From Brachionus plicatilis (Eukaryota; Rotifera; Eurotatoria; Ploima; Brachionidae): 64,000 bases of DNA. Positions 35,468 to 46,434 of this stretch are shown piece after piece; the first letter of the stretch is position 1, and every line of letters starts with the position of its first letter. The position numbers and the translations under genes were made by a program. The notes under the pieces were generated by a model. It saw only the letters and a list, made by a program, of their open reading frames with translations, had not been told where the DNA came from and searched no databases. The stretch lies in assembly GCA_010279815.1 (NCBI GenBank), contig QEOQ01000697.1, forward strand, positions 170,813-234,812, in the 5' to 3' direction.

Positions 35468-35945
35468 AGCGATAATCATAGGCCTTGTTTTTATGACCAT
35501 AATGCATAACCACACATTTTGATGTGTTGAAGAGAATAAGCCAATCTTGAGTCCACTTGAAAATTAAATCTAAATCTAATTTTAGTTTCGCTGCGCTTAT
35601 TTCTGATACCGTTTGCGAGAACATTTTAGTATCTGCATACATTTTGACAACATTCTCTATTCCTTTTGGTAGATCATTGATATACAAAACCAACAATAGT
35701 GGACCAATCACTGACCCTTGTGGTAAACCGCTAAAAATCTCAACCCAATCCGACAAAATTTCACCTTGAACAACTATTCTTGTACAACTAACCTTGAACA
35801 ACAATTATTTCACCTTGAACGAGTCTTCTATTTTTGAAGAAAGCTTCAATCCATTTTAGTGTCAGACCATCAAAGCCATACGCTTTCAATTTAGCTATTG
35901 GTGGTCTGTGCGGAATAGTATCAAAAGCTTTCGCAAAATGATTTA
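35439..35945 (-). pseudogene. Non-LTR reverse transcriptase, catalytic part
   Basis: GLPQGSVIGPLLLVLYINDL is the conserved RT block. The catalytic block that is normally YADD reads YADTK, so one aspartate is lost. Upstream, FAKAFDTIP and a membrane-free spacer are in frame up to a short local duplication (about 35765-35815), where TTGTTCAAGGTGAAAT-like words recur and break the frame. The last ~9 codons at the 35.44-kb end belong to the inserted element. Confidence 0.8.
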
Positions 35946-36129
35946 TTGTTCATTTTTTCTTTTTTGAATAAAAATAATTTTGATGATACAAGATTAATCC
36001 ATCAATTTTGTATCATCAAAATTTTATACATGAATATTCAAATATTGAATTTTTAAAAAATTAGATTTTAGAATTTCATTGTTCGCCTATTGCTCCAAAG
36101 CTAACTAAATTTAGTATATTTTATAAATG

Positions 36130-36328
36130 GAGTCTTGGCCCACGCTGAAAGTAAAGATTTTTAAATTTAGTTCGGCATTTAAGCTTGAGATTTTTCGAAA
36201 AAATAAAATTACAAAATAAATAAATATTTTGAAAAATTTTTATTTAAAAATAAATTTTTCGACAGAAACTCTATTGTTAATTCTGCATTAAATTAAAAAA
36301 TCTTAACTTTCAACGTGGGCCAAGACTC
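36130..36328. mobile_element. Foldback MITE (~199 bp)
   Basis: Ends GAGTCTTGGCCCACG and CGTGGGCCAAGACTC are inverted and continue about 35 bp inward (AAGATTTTT/AAAAATCTT). It is AT-rich inside and non-coding. No clear target duplication. Confidence 0.65.
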
Positions 36329-36420
36329 GGAAACACAACTTTGACGCATGCGGTGTAAGTAAAGAATGTTTTAACATGGGCGAGATGGTGTTTATCGCCT
36401 GGGTCAAAGTTGTGTTTCGG
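36329..36420. mobile_element. 92-bp hairpin element next to the previous one
   Basis: GGAAACACAACTTTGAC at the left and GTCAAAGTTGTGTTTCGG at the right are inverted, with a GC-richer 55-bp middle. It abuts the MITE at 36130-36328 directly. Confidence 0.55.
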
Positions 36421-36929
36421 TTTCTGAGGCTGCTTTATCGAACGAGGGAAAACGGTACCTTAAAATTATTTAAATTAATTCAAAGAGTTAATCTTTGGAT
36501 ATAAAAATAAATCTTTGAATTAAAATGATATTTTAAATTGATCATCAACTTCAAGATGTCTTTAGTTCATATTTTTTTATTTATTTACTCATATTCGCTC
36601 CAATTCTGGTGATGATTCTGGTAATCATTCTACACACTTCCAATAATTTAATTAAATAAAAGAAAAAACAAACTGAAAATTTGAGTGTGACAACAAAAAA
36701 GTAAAGTCTAATTAAATCTAAAGACATTGACATATAGAAAAAAATTTAAAATAATTAAAGACAGTCTGTAATCGACCTAATGACTTTTAAATAAAAGTTC
36801 ATAAGTTCAATAATTTATCATTTATCGTTTATCGTTTGAATGATTTCTTGTGATCATAAATAAAATTTTTTTTTATTTTTTTCTTAAATTTATCATCTCA
36901 AATTGATCAAATCCGTCACAAAATTCAAA

Positions 36930-37036
36930 ACACTATGCTTTAGAGCCAATTCTTCCTCGAAAAATCATTCGGGTTTCCAATCAAATGGTTTTACATCAAA
37001 AGGGAACATGATCCTTATAATAGCCAGCTTTACAAA
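36930..37036. other. Short coding-like segment, strand uncertain
   Basis: Both strands give protein-like text here. The plus strand has FLEKSFGFPIKWFYIKREHD after a possible acceptor (TATGCTTTAG) and a stop near 37036. The minus strand has FEEELALKHSVLNFVTDLI with one stop. GC is above background. I do not recognise either; it could be an exon or a transposon relic. Confidence 0.2.
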
Positions 37037-37396
37037 TAAATACTAAGCTATCAAGTTGTCAACATAAAAATTCATTAAAAAGAAAGTCTTTATATGGAAG
37101 ATGGAGAAGCCGAGCTTTATATGCGAGTAACGAGACGTTATTGATTTTTTTTAATTTCGTAAGAGGGGTTAATTGAAGAATTATTGTAAACTTAATAAAG
37201 CAACTTATAATTTTTTTAAGGAATTTGAAATTTCCTATGGGAATATATTTTTTAACGTGTGTATTAATCTCTCTATTCAACATCACCGGTTATTTTTCAC
37301 TGCGCTTGGTGTTTTTCTTAGACACGTCTACTTCTTCTTATTAAGCTCGTCACGGATAGCTCGTACGTCGCAATCAGTAACAATCAAAAAAGCATT

Positions 37397-37590
37397 TTAC
37401 TCTGCGACATACACTTCAGTATCTTGATTTATTAACAGTGTCAACAACTTCAATTCTAAATAATTATCGTCTACTGTATTCGTCTTAGAATTTGCATTTT
37501 TAGAGCAGAATGAATATGATAGATTGATAAAAGTGTCTGACCATGCTTTAATGAGATCAACGCATGCCACCGTCGAGCTCAAACGGTGCG
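37397..37590 (-). pseudogene. Possible pogo/Tigger-type transposase C-terminal relic
   Basis: About 60 codons including VACVDLIKAWSDTFINLSYS. The DLI..AW.....I..S/CF spacing recalls the tail of CENP-B/pogo-like DDE transposases. It has no ATG in context and a GC-rich start (37560-37600). It could instead be a second exon of the frame at 37833-38027, whose donor faces it across 250 bp. Confidence 0.3.
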
Positions 37591-37832
37591 GTCAGTGGAG
37601 CAAAAAGAAAATCAAAATAATTAAGTTTAAAAAAAAAATTTTATTGTCACTGATGTGATCAGAGTTATTATTAGGTGAACAAAATCAATGACTAATTAAA
37701 AGCTATTAATATTGGATGATTTAGATTTGCCGGTCTTCACTCCAATAATAATAGCTCTAAATTAAGTTTATTTTTCTAATTAGTAATTTAAAAGTTATTA
37801 AGTTTATTGTTGACAGGTTAGTTCCACAACGC

Positions 37833-38027
37833 TTACCATTTGACCTCATACTTGAGCTTAAATGGTGGAACGATAGCTGAAACTTTCAGACACTGTTTAA
37901 CAGCCTTCTTTCTATCTTCTTTCTGTTGAGGTTGGATCGATTGCTGATGCCAATTCAAATGTCTCCACCAAAAGACTTGGTTATTCAATTGAAATGGATG
38001 ATAATAGTTCAAGTAATAATTTTCCAT
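37833..38027 (-). CDS. Candidate first exon, unrecognised protein
   Basis: An ATG-started frame of 64 codons (MENYYLNYYHPFQLNN at the start, then EDRKKAVKQCLKVSAIVPPF). It is rich in aromatic residues and Gln at the N-terminus and basic in the middle. The stop codon overlaps a strong donor, AAATG|GTAAGC (37834-37839), so translation probably continues in an exon at lower coordinates. It has no signal peptide or known domain. Confidence 0.35.
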   Translation of the reverse strand: MENYYLNYYHPFQLNNQVFWWRHLNWHQQSIQPQQKEDRKKAVKQCLKVSAIVPPFKLKYEVKW

Positions 38028-38637
38028 TGAAATTCAAAATTCAACTTTATCTAAAATATAATAAATTTAACACAAATAATATTTTTTTATTTAATAAAAC
38101 CACATATATCCCGCCTCCCCAAATCAATTCTCTTCGTTAATTTAAGACAAATAGATTTTTTAGAAAGAAGATTGAAGAATTGATTGCTTCAAGCGACCGA
38201 GTACTTTCAAGTCACAGTTGAAGACCTAATGTCGGATTAAAGCAGGCATTGTAGACTGACTTAAATTAGAAAATTTAAGTTTTAATCTAAATTTCAAAAA
38301 TGAATGTTGATTTTCTGATCAAAATATGGCGTTAGTTTTGAAAAAATGAAATTTTACCGAAAATTGAATCGTTTCAAAAGCATCCTTGTCCTCTTATTTT
38401 TTAAAACATGAAAATTCTGAATCACTGTAGAAGAAAATATTTATCAAAATTTTTACCATTGCATATGCAACAATGAAACACTGTGAGAGAAAAAGTACTT
38501 CAACATTGAAAAGCTTTGTTGAATATATCAAAGACCATTGACAATTAGAAACCTGTGGCACATATACGGGGAATGCTAACTTTAACTCTAGCATTCATAT
38601 CAACTGTTCTCTCTTCTTCTTCATCACTTTTATTCAT

Positions 38638-38905
38638 TTATTGTACCTCAGTAATTTCTTCCTCTTCATTTCCGAATGGGTTAAACTCGGCACTATTGTT
38701 GCTCATGGGCGCACTGAAAAATAAAACATCATCTAAAATTCTAAAAATAAATAACTTTTACTCGTTTGATGTATTATTGCTTGAAGAGCCTGAACTTGGC
38801 TGGAAGTTGTTTGTTCCGTTCTTAACTGAATCAACGTTTACTGACAATGGAGAATGGGTTGGATTGTTTTGTTTTGAAGTGAGTGTCCAAGCCGAAGTAA
38901 TTTAG
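38638..38905 (-). CDS. Two partial exons with an NPF motif, separated by a 48-bp intron
   Basis: On the minus strand, a Ser/Asn-rich frame (FQPSSGSSSNNTSN) ends at 38762 in GA|GTAAAAG. The next exon begins at 38713 after TTTTTCAG and continues in the same frame with DAPMSNNSAEFNPFGNEEEE. It ends in a stop at 38638 or in a donor (GAG|GTACAA). NPF followed by acidic residues is a ligand for EHD-type EH domains and is seen in syndapin linkers, MICAL-like and EHBP1 proteins. The intron (38714-38761) is tiny but has proper GT/AG ends. The 5' end is unclear; a candidate acceptor is CATTGTCAG at about 38841. Confidence 0.35.
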
Positions 38906-39377
38906 CAAAATTTTAATATAAATACCTTTTTTTAGGTTTTAATTTTCTAAAACGTTTTGAGAACAGAAGCGATAAGGATTTTATAAAATGTGATTTATTT
39001 TCATGTTTTGAGGACCCATTAGATGAATTTCTTTAAAAATTTTTATTTTATTATTGTTAAAATAAATTATTATGACTTATTGAATTTTATTAATTCTAAT
39101 TTGTTTGTTAAAACCAAAATCATATATAAAGGCAGGCTTTAAAACAAAGACTAGAATTAAGGGGAAAAAAAATAAAATAATAATAATAATAAAAATAATG
39201 ACCAGACAATTTCAATTCCCTGGACAATCAAGTTAATAGCTGGACAAATAATTTTTAAGACAATTAAAAAAATTTATCATGTTATAATATATGTACAATT
39301 TCGAAAATAAATTCATATAAAAGTCATTTTGAAATTGATTAATTACTTAAAAAAGAAAAAAAGAAATTTATTTTTGG

Positions 39378-39620
39378 ATGATTTTTTTAATTATATTGTT
39401 TTTTTTTGTTGAACCTTTCTCTGAAATTTCACTTGAAGTTGCTTCAATAGGATCAGTATCAGATACAACTTTTTTGGATGCCCTCTTTTCCTTTAGGGGC
39501 ATCATTATCATTTGGTACCGAGTTCAAAGCTTCTTCAATTGCAACATTTACAGGAATCGTATCTATACTTGATTTCAATAATTTATTTTTATATGGAGAA
39601 TTGAAAAAATTGATGGAAAA
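39378..39620 (-). pseudogene. Decayed coding relic with AT-hook-like KRGHPKK
   Basis: In broken frames the minus strand reads NVAIEEALNSVPNDNDAPKG, KRGHPKK, then TDPIEATSSEISEKG. Two frameshifts separate the pieces. The composition suits a nuclear or transposon-encoded protein, but I cannot name the family. Confidence 0.25.
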
Positions 39621-39713
39621 TTTTATTTTTAGCTGGAAAATTTACAAATTAAATTTTCCAAGTAAGTGACATGGCCAAATTGTCCTGCACTATTGTCCGG
39701 TCAGGTGACAAGA

Positions 39714-39763
39714 CCCTACTACTACTACTAATAATAATAATAATGATAATAATAATAATAAGC
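39714..39763 (+). repeat. (CTA)n(ATA)n microsatellite, possible retroelement tail
   Basis: The GC-moderate leader AAGTGACATGGCC...GACAAGACC ends in CTACTACTACTACTA then ATA repeats. By analogy with 33772-33796 it may be the 3' tail of a plus-strand non-LTR copy. Confidence 0.4.
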
Positions 39764-40139
39764 TGTGTTACAGCGGTCATAAAAGATAGGTTGGTGTGTG
39801 GCTGTCCTCGCTACACCTGGGCTTAAGTCAGATCTAAATCTTAATTTTTTTTTTGTATATCAAATCAGTAATCATTTTGAATCTTATTATATTACATTAA
39901 ACGATCGCTATTTTTAATACTCTGTGTAATAAAAAACAAAAGCTAAAAAAATTTTCCAAAACTAGAATTCGTCTTTATGTAAGTCCAAATAAGAATGTTT
40001 GTTTATAAAAAATAATCAGTAGGTCAGTTGCTTGAAGGCGCTCTTTTTTCAGCAAAAATTTAATAATTTTTTTTTTGTCAAATATTTTGTTTATTAAGTG
40101 TATTGTTCACAATTTCACCTTAAAAATTTAACTTGTTCG

Positions 40140-40383
40140 CTATTGAATCTTACTCCTTGACCATATGTCCTAGGATGGTTTGCTGATGTAACCACATGCT
40201 CAGTACCATTTCTTTTAATTAGATTATTTACGACAGAGTTATTTGACTCTGTTCCTTGGCTCAAAAGAACTACTTTTGGAGAAATAAACAAAGATATAAG
40301 TTTTCAAAGATGATCAGCAATTTTTATAGCTGTCTTACTTTTAATGGGTTCTACGAATGGATATTTAGTAAGGTAGTCGAAAG
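40140..40383 (-). pseudogene. LTR-retrotransposon integrase core relic
   Basis: One frame with a single in-frame stop reads DYLTKYPFVEPIKSKTAIKI, then FISPKVVLLSQGTESNNSVV, then HPRTYGQGVRFN. This is the RNase-H-fold integrase core of gypsy-type elements. The second catalytic Asp (normally in LSDQG) and the Glu (normally in VERFN) are both missing, so it is dead. No neighbouring reverse transcriptase was found. It is about 20 kb from the gypsy element at 60.5-63.9 kb. Confidence 0.7.
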
Positions 40384-40399
40384 GTATCCTTTTTCAGAA

Positions 40400-41630
40400 T
40401 TTTTCAAAATTGCACCCTTTTTAAAAGTATTAAAAATAAAGTGCAAATAATTTTACAGATTTTGCAGACTGTTTACTTTGTTTCATCTGCAGAACAAGTT
40501 TTTTTCCAGTCAAAAAAATTTAAAAGACTTTTTAAAAGTTCTTTAAAGGTTTTTTTAAAGATTCTATAAAGGCTTCCGGACGCTTTTTCTTTAAGAATGG
40601 TCTTTAGAATCCCAGTATTTATTCTTTAAAGATAATAATTTAAAAAATATAAAATTTTTATAAAAAGCATGTATTGTTTTTAGATTAGTTAATTTAATTA
40701 TTAATCAATTTTTAATTTTTTTTGCGTTTAAACATCATCAGAAATTAGATAATAATTAAATGAATTTTAGTAAGATTTGAAGATAAAATGACTTTTAATT
40801 GAAGTATGCATTGATATGAACTTCACCGAATTTACTCGTACAGAATATTTGTAAAAATTAGCAGAGGAAGATCATTTTATTTAATTAAAGGAATTAAAAT
40901 ACTGAATTTTGAATTTTTGCGTGTTTTACATTGTTTAAAAAGAGCTGAACATTCGATTAAATGTATTTTTTTATATTCAAAACTTTTAAAAGTCTTTAAT
41001 TTAAATCTAAAAAAAATAACGATAGAAATATTGATACAAGTAATGATAGCGCTCTGTTAAAATTTATTTTTTATTTTAGCCTAAAATATGATAGTTTAGG
41101 TAAAAGGTTTTGTAAAATTCAGTACAAAAGAAAAGTAAAAAATGATAAAAAATTGAATAACTTTTTTTCAAAAGAAAAAGCACAAAATTCTAGTTCTTTT
41201 AAAGCAGTATTGTGCAACATTCACAATTGCATTAAATATTAAAATCTGCTTAACTTTGCGATTTATCTGAAATTAAATTTCACGATCTCGAGGAATTTGC
41301 AGAGATTTTTAACATCATTATCAGACTTAAACAGTTGATGCAACGATGAATGTTGCAGTATGTTGCATTAAATGAACTAATTTAAAACAAAACTGGACTG
41401 TTAAATGAAACATTGCTTGTTTCATGTTTTAAAACTAATATAAAAATCTTTTGTAAAAAATCTATATTTTCATTAAGAATTTGAATTTTGCATTAGAATT
41501 TCTTGTATGAAAATTCACTCAATGCCAGTAGACAATAAATCAAAAAAACAATTTAGATAATGATCGAACAAAATAATTAATTATTATTATTTATTTAAAA
41601 TTTAATTCACAATAAAATTGAAATTTTCTA
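40400..41630. other. AT-rich DNA without a recognised gene
   Basis: Many T-rich and TTTAAAG-like words and no reading frame of note. Confidence 0.5.
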
Positions 41631-41639
41631 AATAATAAT

Positions 41640-41869
41640 TCAAAAATTATTCTCCATTTGGATTTTATTATCTGGTGGTCTACAACCATTTACTAAACAA
41701 TTTATGTTAACTAATTGTTTAATGTCAGCTGGTGGATATTTTGTTGATTTGAAGAATCGCAAAAATAAGAATCTGGATAGGTTTTACATATTTGATAATT
41801 TATATCGATATTTTTTGATGATACCAACAAACTGCAAAGCAATAGAACAAGAGTAAATTTTAGTTTCAT
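41640..41869 (-). pseudogene. Candidate small secreted peptide gene, frame broken
   Basis: From an ATG at 41869 the minus strand encodes a clear signal peptide (MKLKFTLVLLLCSLLVSS) and a short mature part with paired cysteines. The first frame stops at 41711. A second frame, entered by a one-base shift around 41750, remains open to 41640 and adds more cysteines (NINCLVNGC). A sequencing error, a tiny intron or a real frameshift are all possible. Unrecognised family. Confidence 0.4.
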
Positions 41870-41899
41870 TTTTCCAGCTTTTAAAATTAAATTTTTTTG

Positions 41900-43421
41900 A
41901 ATATTAACTCTATTTTACATGACTATTTAAATTAGATGGTTCGTGTCAAAAATATGACATGAAAAAGGAGTGTTTTTAGAAAATATATTTTAAATGTTCG
42001 ATTTGCATTCTTATCTCTTTATAAAATCTATTTGATATTCTTCAAATTAAAATTTAATTTAATTTAATTTAAATATAGCAAAATTATAAATAAAGTTTTT
42101 AGGATTTATTGATAAAATTTTTTGACTTTATTTGACAGCATCTTAAAAATTCATATTTTTAAAATTTCATATGTTTTAATCATTAATGGAATAAAAAAAA
42201 TTGAAGACACTTTCATTTTATGACACCTGATTCAAGATGAGGTTTAAGAATTGAGCGAAAATAGGAAAAAATGATAAAAAATAAATTTTGATGCCAAAAT
42301 AACATCCGAAATTAAAAAAAATTTCTAAATACCTCCTAATCTTCTACTCAATTTCTTTCCTGATTAAGAAATTAGTTTATTTTTTAATTTTAAAATAAAT
42401 CTTGCTTTTCTAGCCAGATAATTTAAAATTGTTTTTAATGAAAGTTGTCTGTCAAATTTTAGTTTTTGCAAAAAGTAGAGATTTCAAATTTCAATTTTAT
42501 TAAAAAATTGTCAATAAAGAAGCATCAGTTAAATAAATTAAAAAAATTTTACTTGAACAATTATTAACTCAGGCAGCGAAGGCAACATTGTGAATGGTAA
42601 AAATTTTCAAATTTTATTATAAATTTATTTATGAAACGACTTAACACTAAATTTGTTTGAGAATCAGAATCAGCTTTATATCCGGTCTTTAGATTTCAAA
42701 ACCGGTTTGACTAGTTGATAAAACGTATTTTGATGACTTTAGATAAATAAAGCTTTTGAATGAAAAATAAACTTTTGAATTTTGTTTAAATTACTTAAAG
42801 ACCTGAATCAACAATTTAAAAAAATAATTAGAAACTAAATAAAAAATAAAAATAAATAAAAAAAAAGTTTTAGTGGAAAATTTTTCTTTAAGAGAATAGC
42901 TTGTAAAAAAGTATACTAGTTTCATATTCATCATTTAGAGAGTCCAATAGGTAAATCACTTTTTTACTTAATTAACTGTTTTTTGTTCAGATTTATAAAA
43001 TAATTTTAATTCAAAAAATTTTTAATTTTCGTAACAATAAAAGTCTGAAGAATATTTTTAGAAATCTGTGTAAAATCTAACAACACAATTAATTTTTTTC
43101 TTAACTAAATTTAAAAAATATTTAACCAAATTTTCAATTTTTAAAGTTTTGACAAAATAAAAAATTTTTGATAAAAAAATATTTTTCTGACTATCATTTA
43201 CTTTTATTTAATTTTTATTCACCTTCACCGCTTTATTATTTTATTTTCCATAACCGATTATAATTTAAAACGTGATAACAAATAAATTTGTGTCAAAAAT
43301 CTTTGCTTTAAACTTAGAGATTACTAAGAATTATATGATAAAAAAGTTTATTATAATAAAGCTCAAAAAAAGCTTCAATAAAAAATATTTTATCATTTAA
43401 TTTTTTCACTTGCTCTCCGAA
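41900..43421. other. AT-rich intergenic DNA
   Basis: No gene seen. It forms the upstream flank of the TMEM45-like gene. Confidence 0.5.
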
Positions 43422-44459
43422 ATGGGAACACTAGCTGGACATCTACTGCCTGGTTCATTCTTTATCCTGTTTGCTACATGGTGGGGTTTCATCACATCAA
43501 TTCGGTTTGTTCAATCAAGAAAAAAGAACACTGACAAAAATACTTACAAGGGTACAGTCGCCATGCCATGTATATGTTTACCTTGTCGTAACATGCCTTT
43601 GGAGAGCTATTTTAAAGCAATTTTGGCTTTTATTGCTCTGCTAGCTGAAGCCTACACTGGCTATAAAGTGCACTATAGACCAAGATCCCAGATGGAAGTT
43701 GGTTCAAATCACAGCGAGCACTTGCATAATCATCACAAAAGATCTGATGATCTTGTTAGAGTTTCTTCGTTTGAATTAGGCAATGCCCAACACATCACAA
43801 TGTATTCTGCTTTTATCATAGGATCCATTGTGGAAATAATGGTGCATCATGGCGTCAACTTGCCCAGGAGAGTCGAATACGCAATGGGAATTATGGCCTT
43901 TTCAGTAGAAGCTTTTCTATTTGCTTTCCATTTGCATGGTAAAGAGCCTTTGGAAGTGTATGTTCATGTCCTTCTAGTATATGCCATAATTGGTTGCATC
44001 GTTTTTACATGTTTAGAGGCGTATGATCCAAAACAAGTGTTGTTCACTTATGGTCGAATTTTGTTCACAATACTGCAAGGTACATGGTTCTACCAAGTTG
44101 GCTTTATGCTTTATCCTCCCAGCGATAACCCTTTTTTTCAATGGGATTTGAGCAATCATAGAAATATGATGATTGTGACCGCTTGTTTTTGCTGGCATGT
44201 AATGCTTATTATTGTAGGTCTGTTTTTGCAGTTATGGCTTGTTAAAAGAGTATTTTTTGATTGTTACAAATTTGAAAAGTTTGTTAAAAGATTAAAGGTG
44301 ATTGATGGTGTTCAAGAAAGTGACAATAAGACAAGACAAGATTACTACAAAGAGGGCCATTTTGGTGAAAATTCAATTTTAATTGAAAAAGATGAGTGCT
44401 CTGATGAAGATGTGATTATTGATTTAAATAATAATAATAATCGAATTCAATTAAAATGA
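43422..44459 (+). CDS. TMEM45-family (DUF716) multi-pass membrane protein
   Basis: From ATG 43422 (MGTLAGHLLPGSFF) the frame gives 345 residues; the four codons before it lack an ATG. The family start GHLLPG.FFILFATWW is clear, and about seven hydrophobic segments follow, including AILAFIALLAEAYTGY, FIIGSIVEIMVHHG, AFSVEAFLFAFHLHG and VLLVYAIIGCIVF. His-rich loops (HSEHLHNHHK; FHLHGKEPLEVYVH) are typical. The tail is hydrophilic and acidic and ends in an Asn run. The length is slightly above the ~275 residues usual for TMEM45 because of that tail. Family members are poorly understood membrane proteins, so I assign no function. A polyadenylation signal AATAAA lies 12 bp after the stop. Confidence 0.85.
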   Translation: MGTLAGHLLPGSFFILFATWWGFITSIRFVQSRKKNTDKNTYKGTVAMPCICLPCRNMPLESYFKAILAFIALLAEAYTGYKVHYRPRSQMEVGSNHSEHLHNHHKRSDDLVRVSSFELGNAQHITMYSAFIIGSIVEIMVHHGVNLPRRVEYAMGIMAFSVEAFLFAFHLHGKEPLEVYVHVLLVYAIIGCIVFTCLEAYDPKQVLFTYGRILFTILQGTWFYQVGFMLYPPSDNPFFQWDLSNHRNMMIVTACFCWHVMLIIVGLFLQLWLVKRVFFDCYKFEKFVKRLKVIDGVQESDNKTRQDYYKEGHFGENSILIEKDECSDEDVIIDLNNNNNRIQLK

Positions 44460-44470
44460 AGTTCTTTTTG

Positions 44471-44476
44471 AATAAA
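44471..44476 (+). terminator. AATAAA polyadenylation signal of the TMEM45-like gene
   Basis: AATAAA begins 12 bp after the TGA stop, which suggests a very short 3' untranslated region. Confidence 0.5.
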
Positions 44477-44978
44477 AAATTTTATATAATTTATGATAGT
44501 TGCATGTTAAGTTAAATTTAGGGAAAAATAAAAGGGAAAATTTTGGTAAATTCACTTTTGATCATTTTTGTTATAATTTCGTATTTTTTTTTGTTACTTT
44601 TTAAATAAATTTATTTTTTAATCTAATTTATTTTGAATAAATTTGAATCATCTCATAAAACATCTTACGAATAAAATTGATATGACTCTTCTCAATAATT
44701 TCATCAAAATATTTTTCAAATGAAATTTGAAAATGAATGATGATGAATTTTTTAATTTTAAAAATTTCGAAATTATTTCTATTATTTATTCTTAAAAAAA
44801 AGAAATTGATATCTAATTTAATTTGAAATTTCTTTGAAAAATCTAAGTTTAGTCCAGCTATTAAAACAATTTCAGTTTAAGTTCATTTATTTTAAAGATT
44901 CTTAACGAAATTTGAAAATTTTAATTAATTAATTTAGTTTGTCTAATTTAAAAAAAATAAGCAAAAAAAGGATATTAT

Positions 44979-45345
44979 TAGAGTTTTTTAAGAGTCACAA
45001 GTCTCAAGTCAAGTCCAAGTTCGGACTTTTTTTTTTCCAAATTCCGACCAAAGACTTTTTGTCAAGTCAAGACAGTTTTTTCAAGTTTTTTGTCAGTTTA
45101 ATTTTCTATCAAGTCTGGACTTTTTTTTAAAAAATTTTCATTCAAAAGTCCAAGTCCAGGCTTTAAAATTTTGAATACTGAAGAAGAAATTTATGCTAAA
45201 ATTGCAAGAAAATTCTGATATATGGCAAATCTATTGCATTAGACAGTTCAAGAGTATATAAATTTTATGATATTAAACCTGATCTAGCAAATTTAAAAAA
45301 AAATTCTGGACTTGGACTTTTTTTTGGGACTTTTAAACAACTCTG
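44979..45345. mobile_element. hAT-like MITE (367 bp)
   Basis: The left end TAGAGTTTTTTAAGAGTC and right end GACTTTTAAACAACTCTG are inverted. The interior is full of AAGTC/GACTT words. It is flanked by GATATTAT (44971-44978) and GATATTAA (45346-45353), an 8-bp duplication with one mismatch. Eight-bp duplications and a (C/T)AGAGTTG-type end suit hAT. Non-coding. Confidence 0.7.
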
Positions 45346-45450
45346 GATATTAAAGTATTGTTTTTCATGCAAATAAACTAACAAAATTTCTAAAAATCAA
45401 AAACTCATTTTAGAAATTTATTATTTATAAATTAAAAAAATAAATATTTA

Positions 45451-46044
45451 TTATTTAGAAAAATAAATTAATAAAACTATAAAAATAATCCATAAATTCA
45501 ATAATTTTTGAACTGAATTAGAAGTAGCTAAGAGTGTAGTTGAAAAATATTTTGTTGATATTGTAGTTGTTGAAGCTTCTCTAGTTTTTCCACATACAGT
45601 TTGATAATCAAAATGCTCTATTCTATAAGAGCTATTTATTTGACAATCCACGTATGCATCAAAACATTGCGTATTTTTATTGTACCTACAAACGCTTCCA
45701 AAATGAGCGTTAGATGAATTAAATTTCCAAGATCTTGCATGTTCATCTACTTGGAAGAATGCTTGAAATGATTTGTTTGAATTTTTTAAACAGTTGAGGG
45801 TTTGAAAGGCATAGTTATGACAGTCAACAAATTTAATGTATTCTTTCAAACATTCGGATGAATTACCCATCGAATCGTAACAATTACACTTACAGTATAC
45901 GTAAGATTGATCTAAAAAGATTAAATATGGCCCCACTAATGGATCAGGGCAATACCAGTGATCAAATGAACTGTCAAAACATAGACACCTAATTGTTGGT
46001 AAAAAAATTCCAACAAAAATTGTATAGATAAAAATAGTCGTCAT
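45451..46044 (-). CDS. Cysteine-rich secreted or membrane-anchored protein
   Basis: A 197-residue frame with ATG start. Residues 1-20 are a signal peptide (TIFIYTIFVGIFLPTIRC). The ectodomain has about a dozen cysteines (YCKCNC cluster, then CLKEYIKFVDC, CRYN, CFDAYVDC, VCGK) and four N-glycosylation sequons. A Thr/Ser-rich stalk leads to a hydrophobic C-terminal segment (LLNLWIIFIVLLIYFSK), either a single transmembrane helix or a GPI signal. The stop codon overlaps AATAAA (45447-45452, minus strand). It is not a family I recognise. The gene sits between two hAT-like MITEs (44979-45345 and 46435-46675). Confidence 0.6.
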   Translation of the reverse strand: MTTIFIYTIFVGIFLPTIRCLCFDSSFDHWYCPDPLVGPYLIFLDQSYVYCKCNCYDSMGNSSECLKEYIKFVDCHNYAFQTLNCLKNSNKSFQAFFQVDEHARSWKFNSSNAHFGSVCRYNKNTQCFDAYVDCQINSSYRIEHFDYQTVCGKTREASTTTISTKYFSTTLLATSNSVQKLLNLWIIFIVLLIYFSK

Positions 46045-46434
46045 AAAATTTTTATTATTTTCTTTTGAATCGAATCTAATCTATAAAAGTTAAAATTAAT
46101 TGACCTCAATTGAAACAAATAAAACTCAGATAATTCATATTAAAATAAAAGCATTAATTCGATTTTCATAAAAAAATATTTGGTTAATGTTTGTTAAAAA
46201 AAATCTAAAAATTATATTTATTTAAAAAATCAACTATTTAAATAGACATTTTTATATTCTTGATTAAAATTTGAGCATTCAAGCGTTTAAAAAATAAAAA
46301 TTTTAGTCGAGTAGTAGGAGTATAATTTCGACTCTTTTTGATGGCAGTGAATGTGTTTGTTTTAAAAATTATTTACTAGCCCATTTGATTATGTCAGCTT
46401 TAATAGATTTAATGACTTTAACGAAAATGAAAAC

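Larger units (their letters stand above)
33771..35945 (-). mobile_element. 5'-truncated non-LTR retrotransposon, split by an insertion
   Basis: On the minus strand the reverse-transcriptase domain begins abruptly near 35945 (FAKAFDTIPH), continues through 35439-35804 and, after a 965-bp insertion (34503-35467), ends in the C-terminal region at 33932-34500. A 3' untranslated region follows with a perfect 11-bp-stem hairpin (33857-33884) and a (CTA)n tail at about 33772-33796. The order matches jockey/CR1-like elements. It is inactive. Confidence 0.8.

Noticed and set aside
38555..38905. Plus-strand 116-codon Ser/Leu-rich frame
   Set aside because: It is antisense to the NPF-containing exons, whose frame is supported by a good intron.
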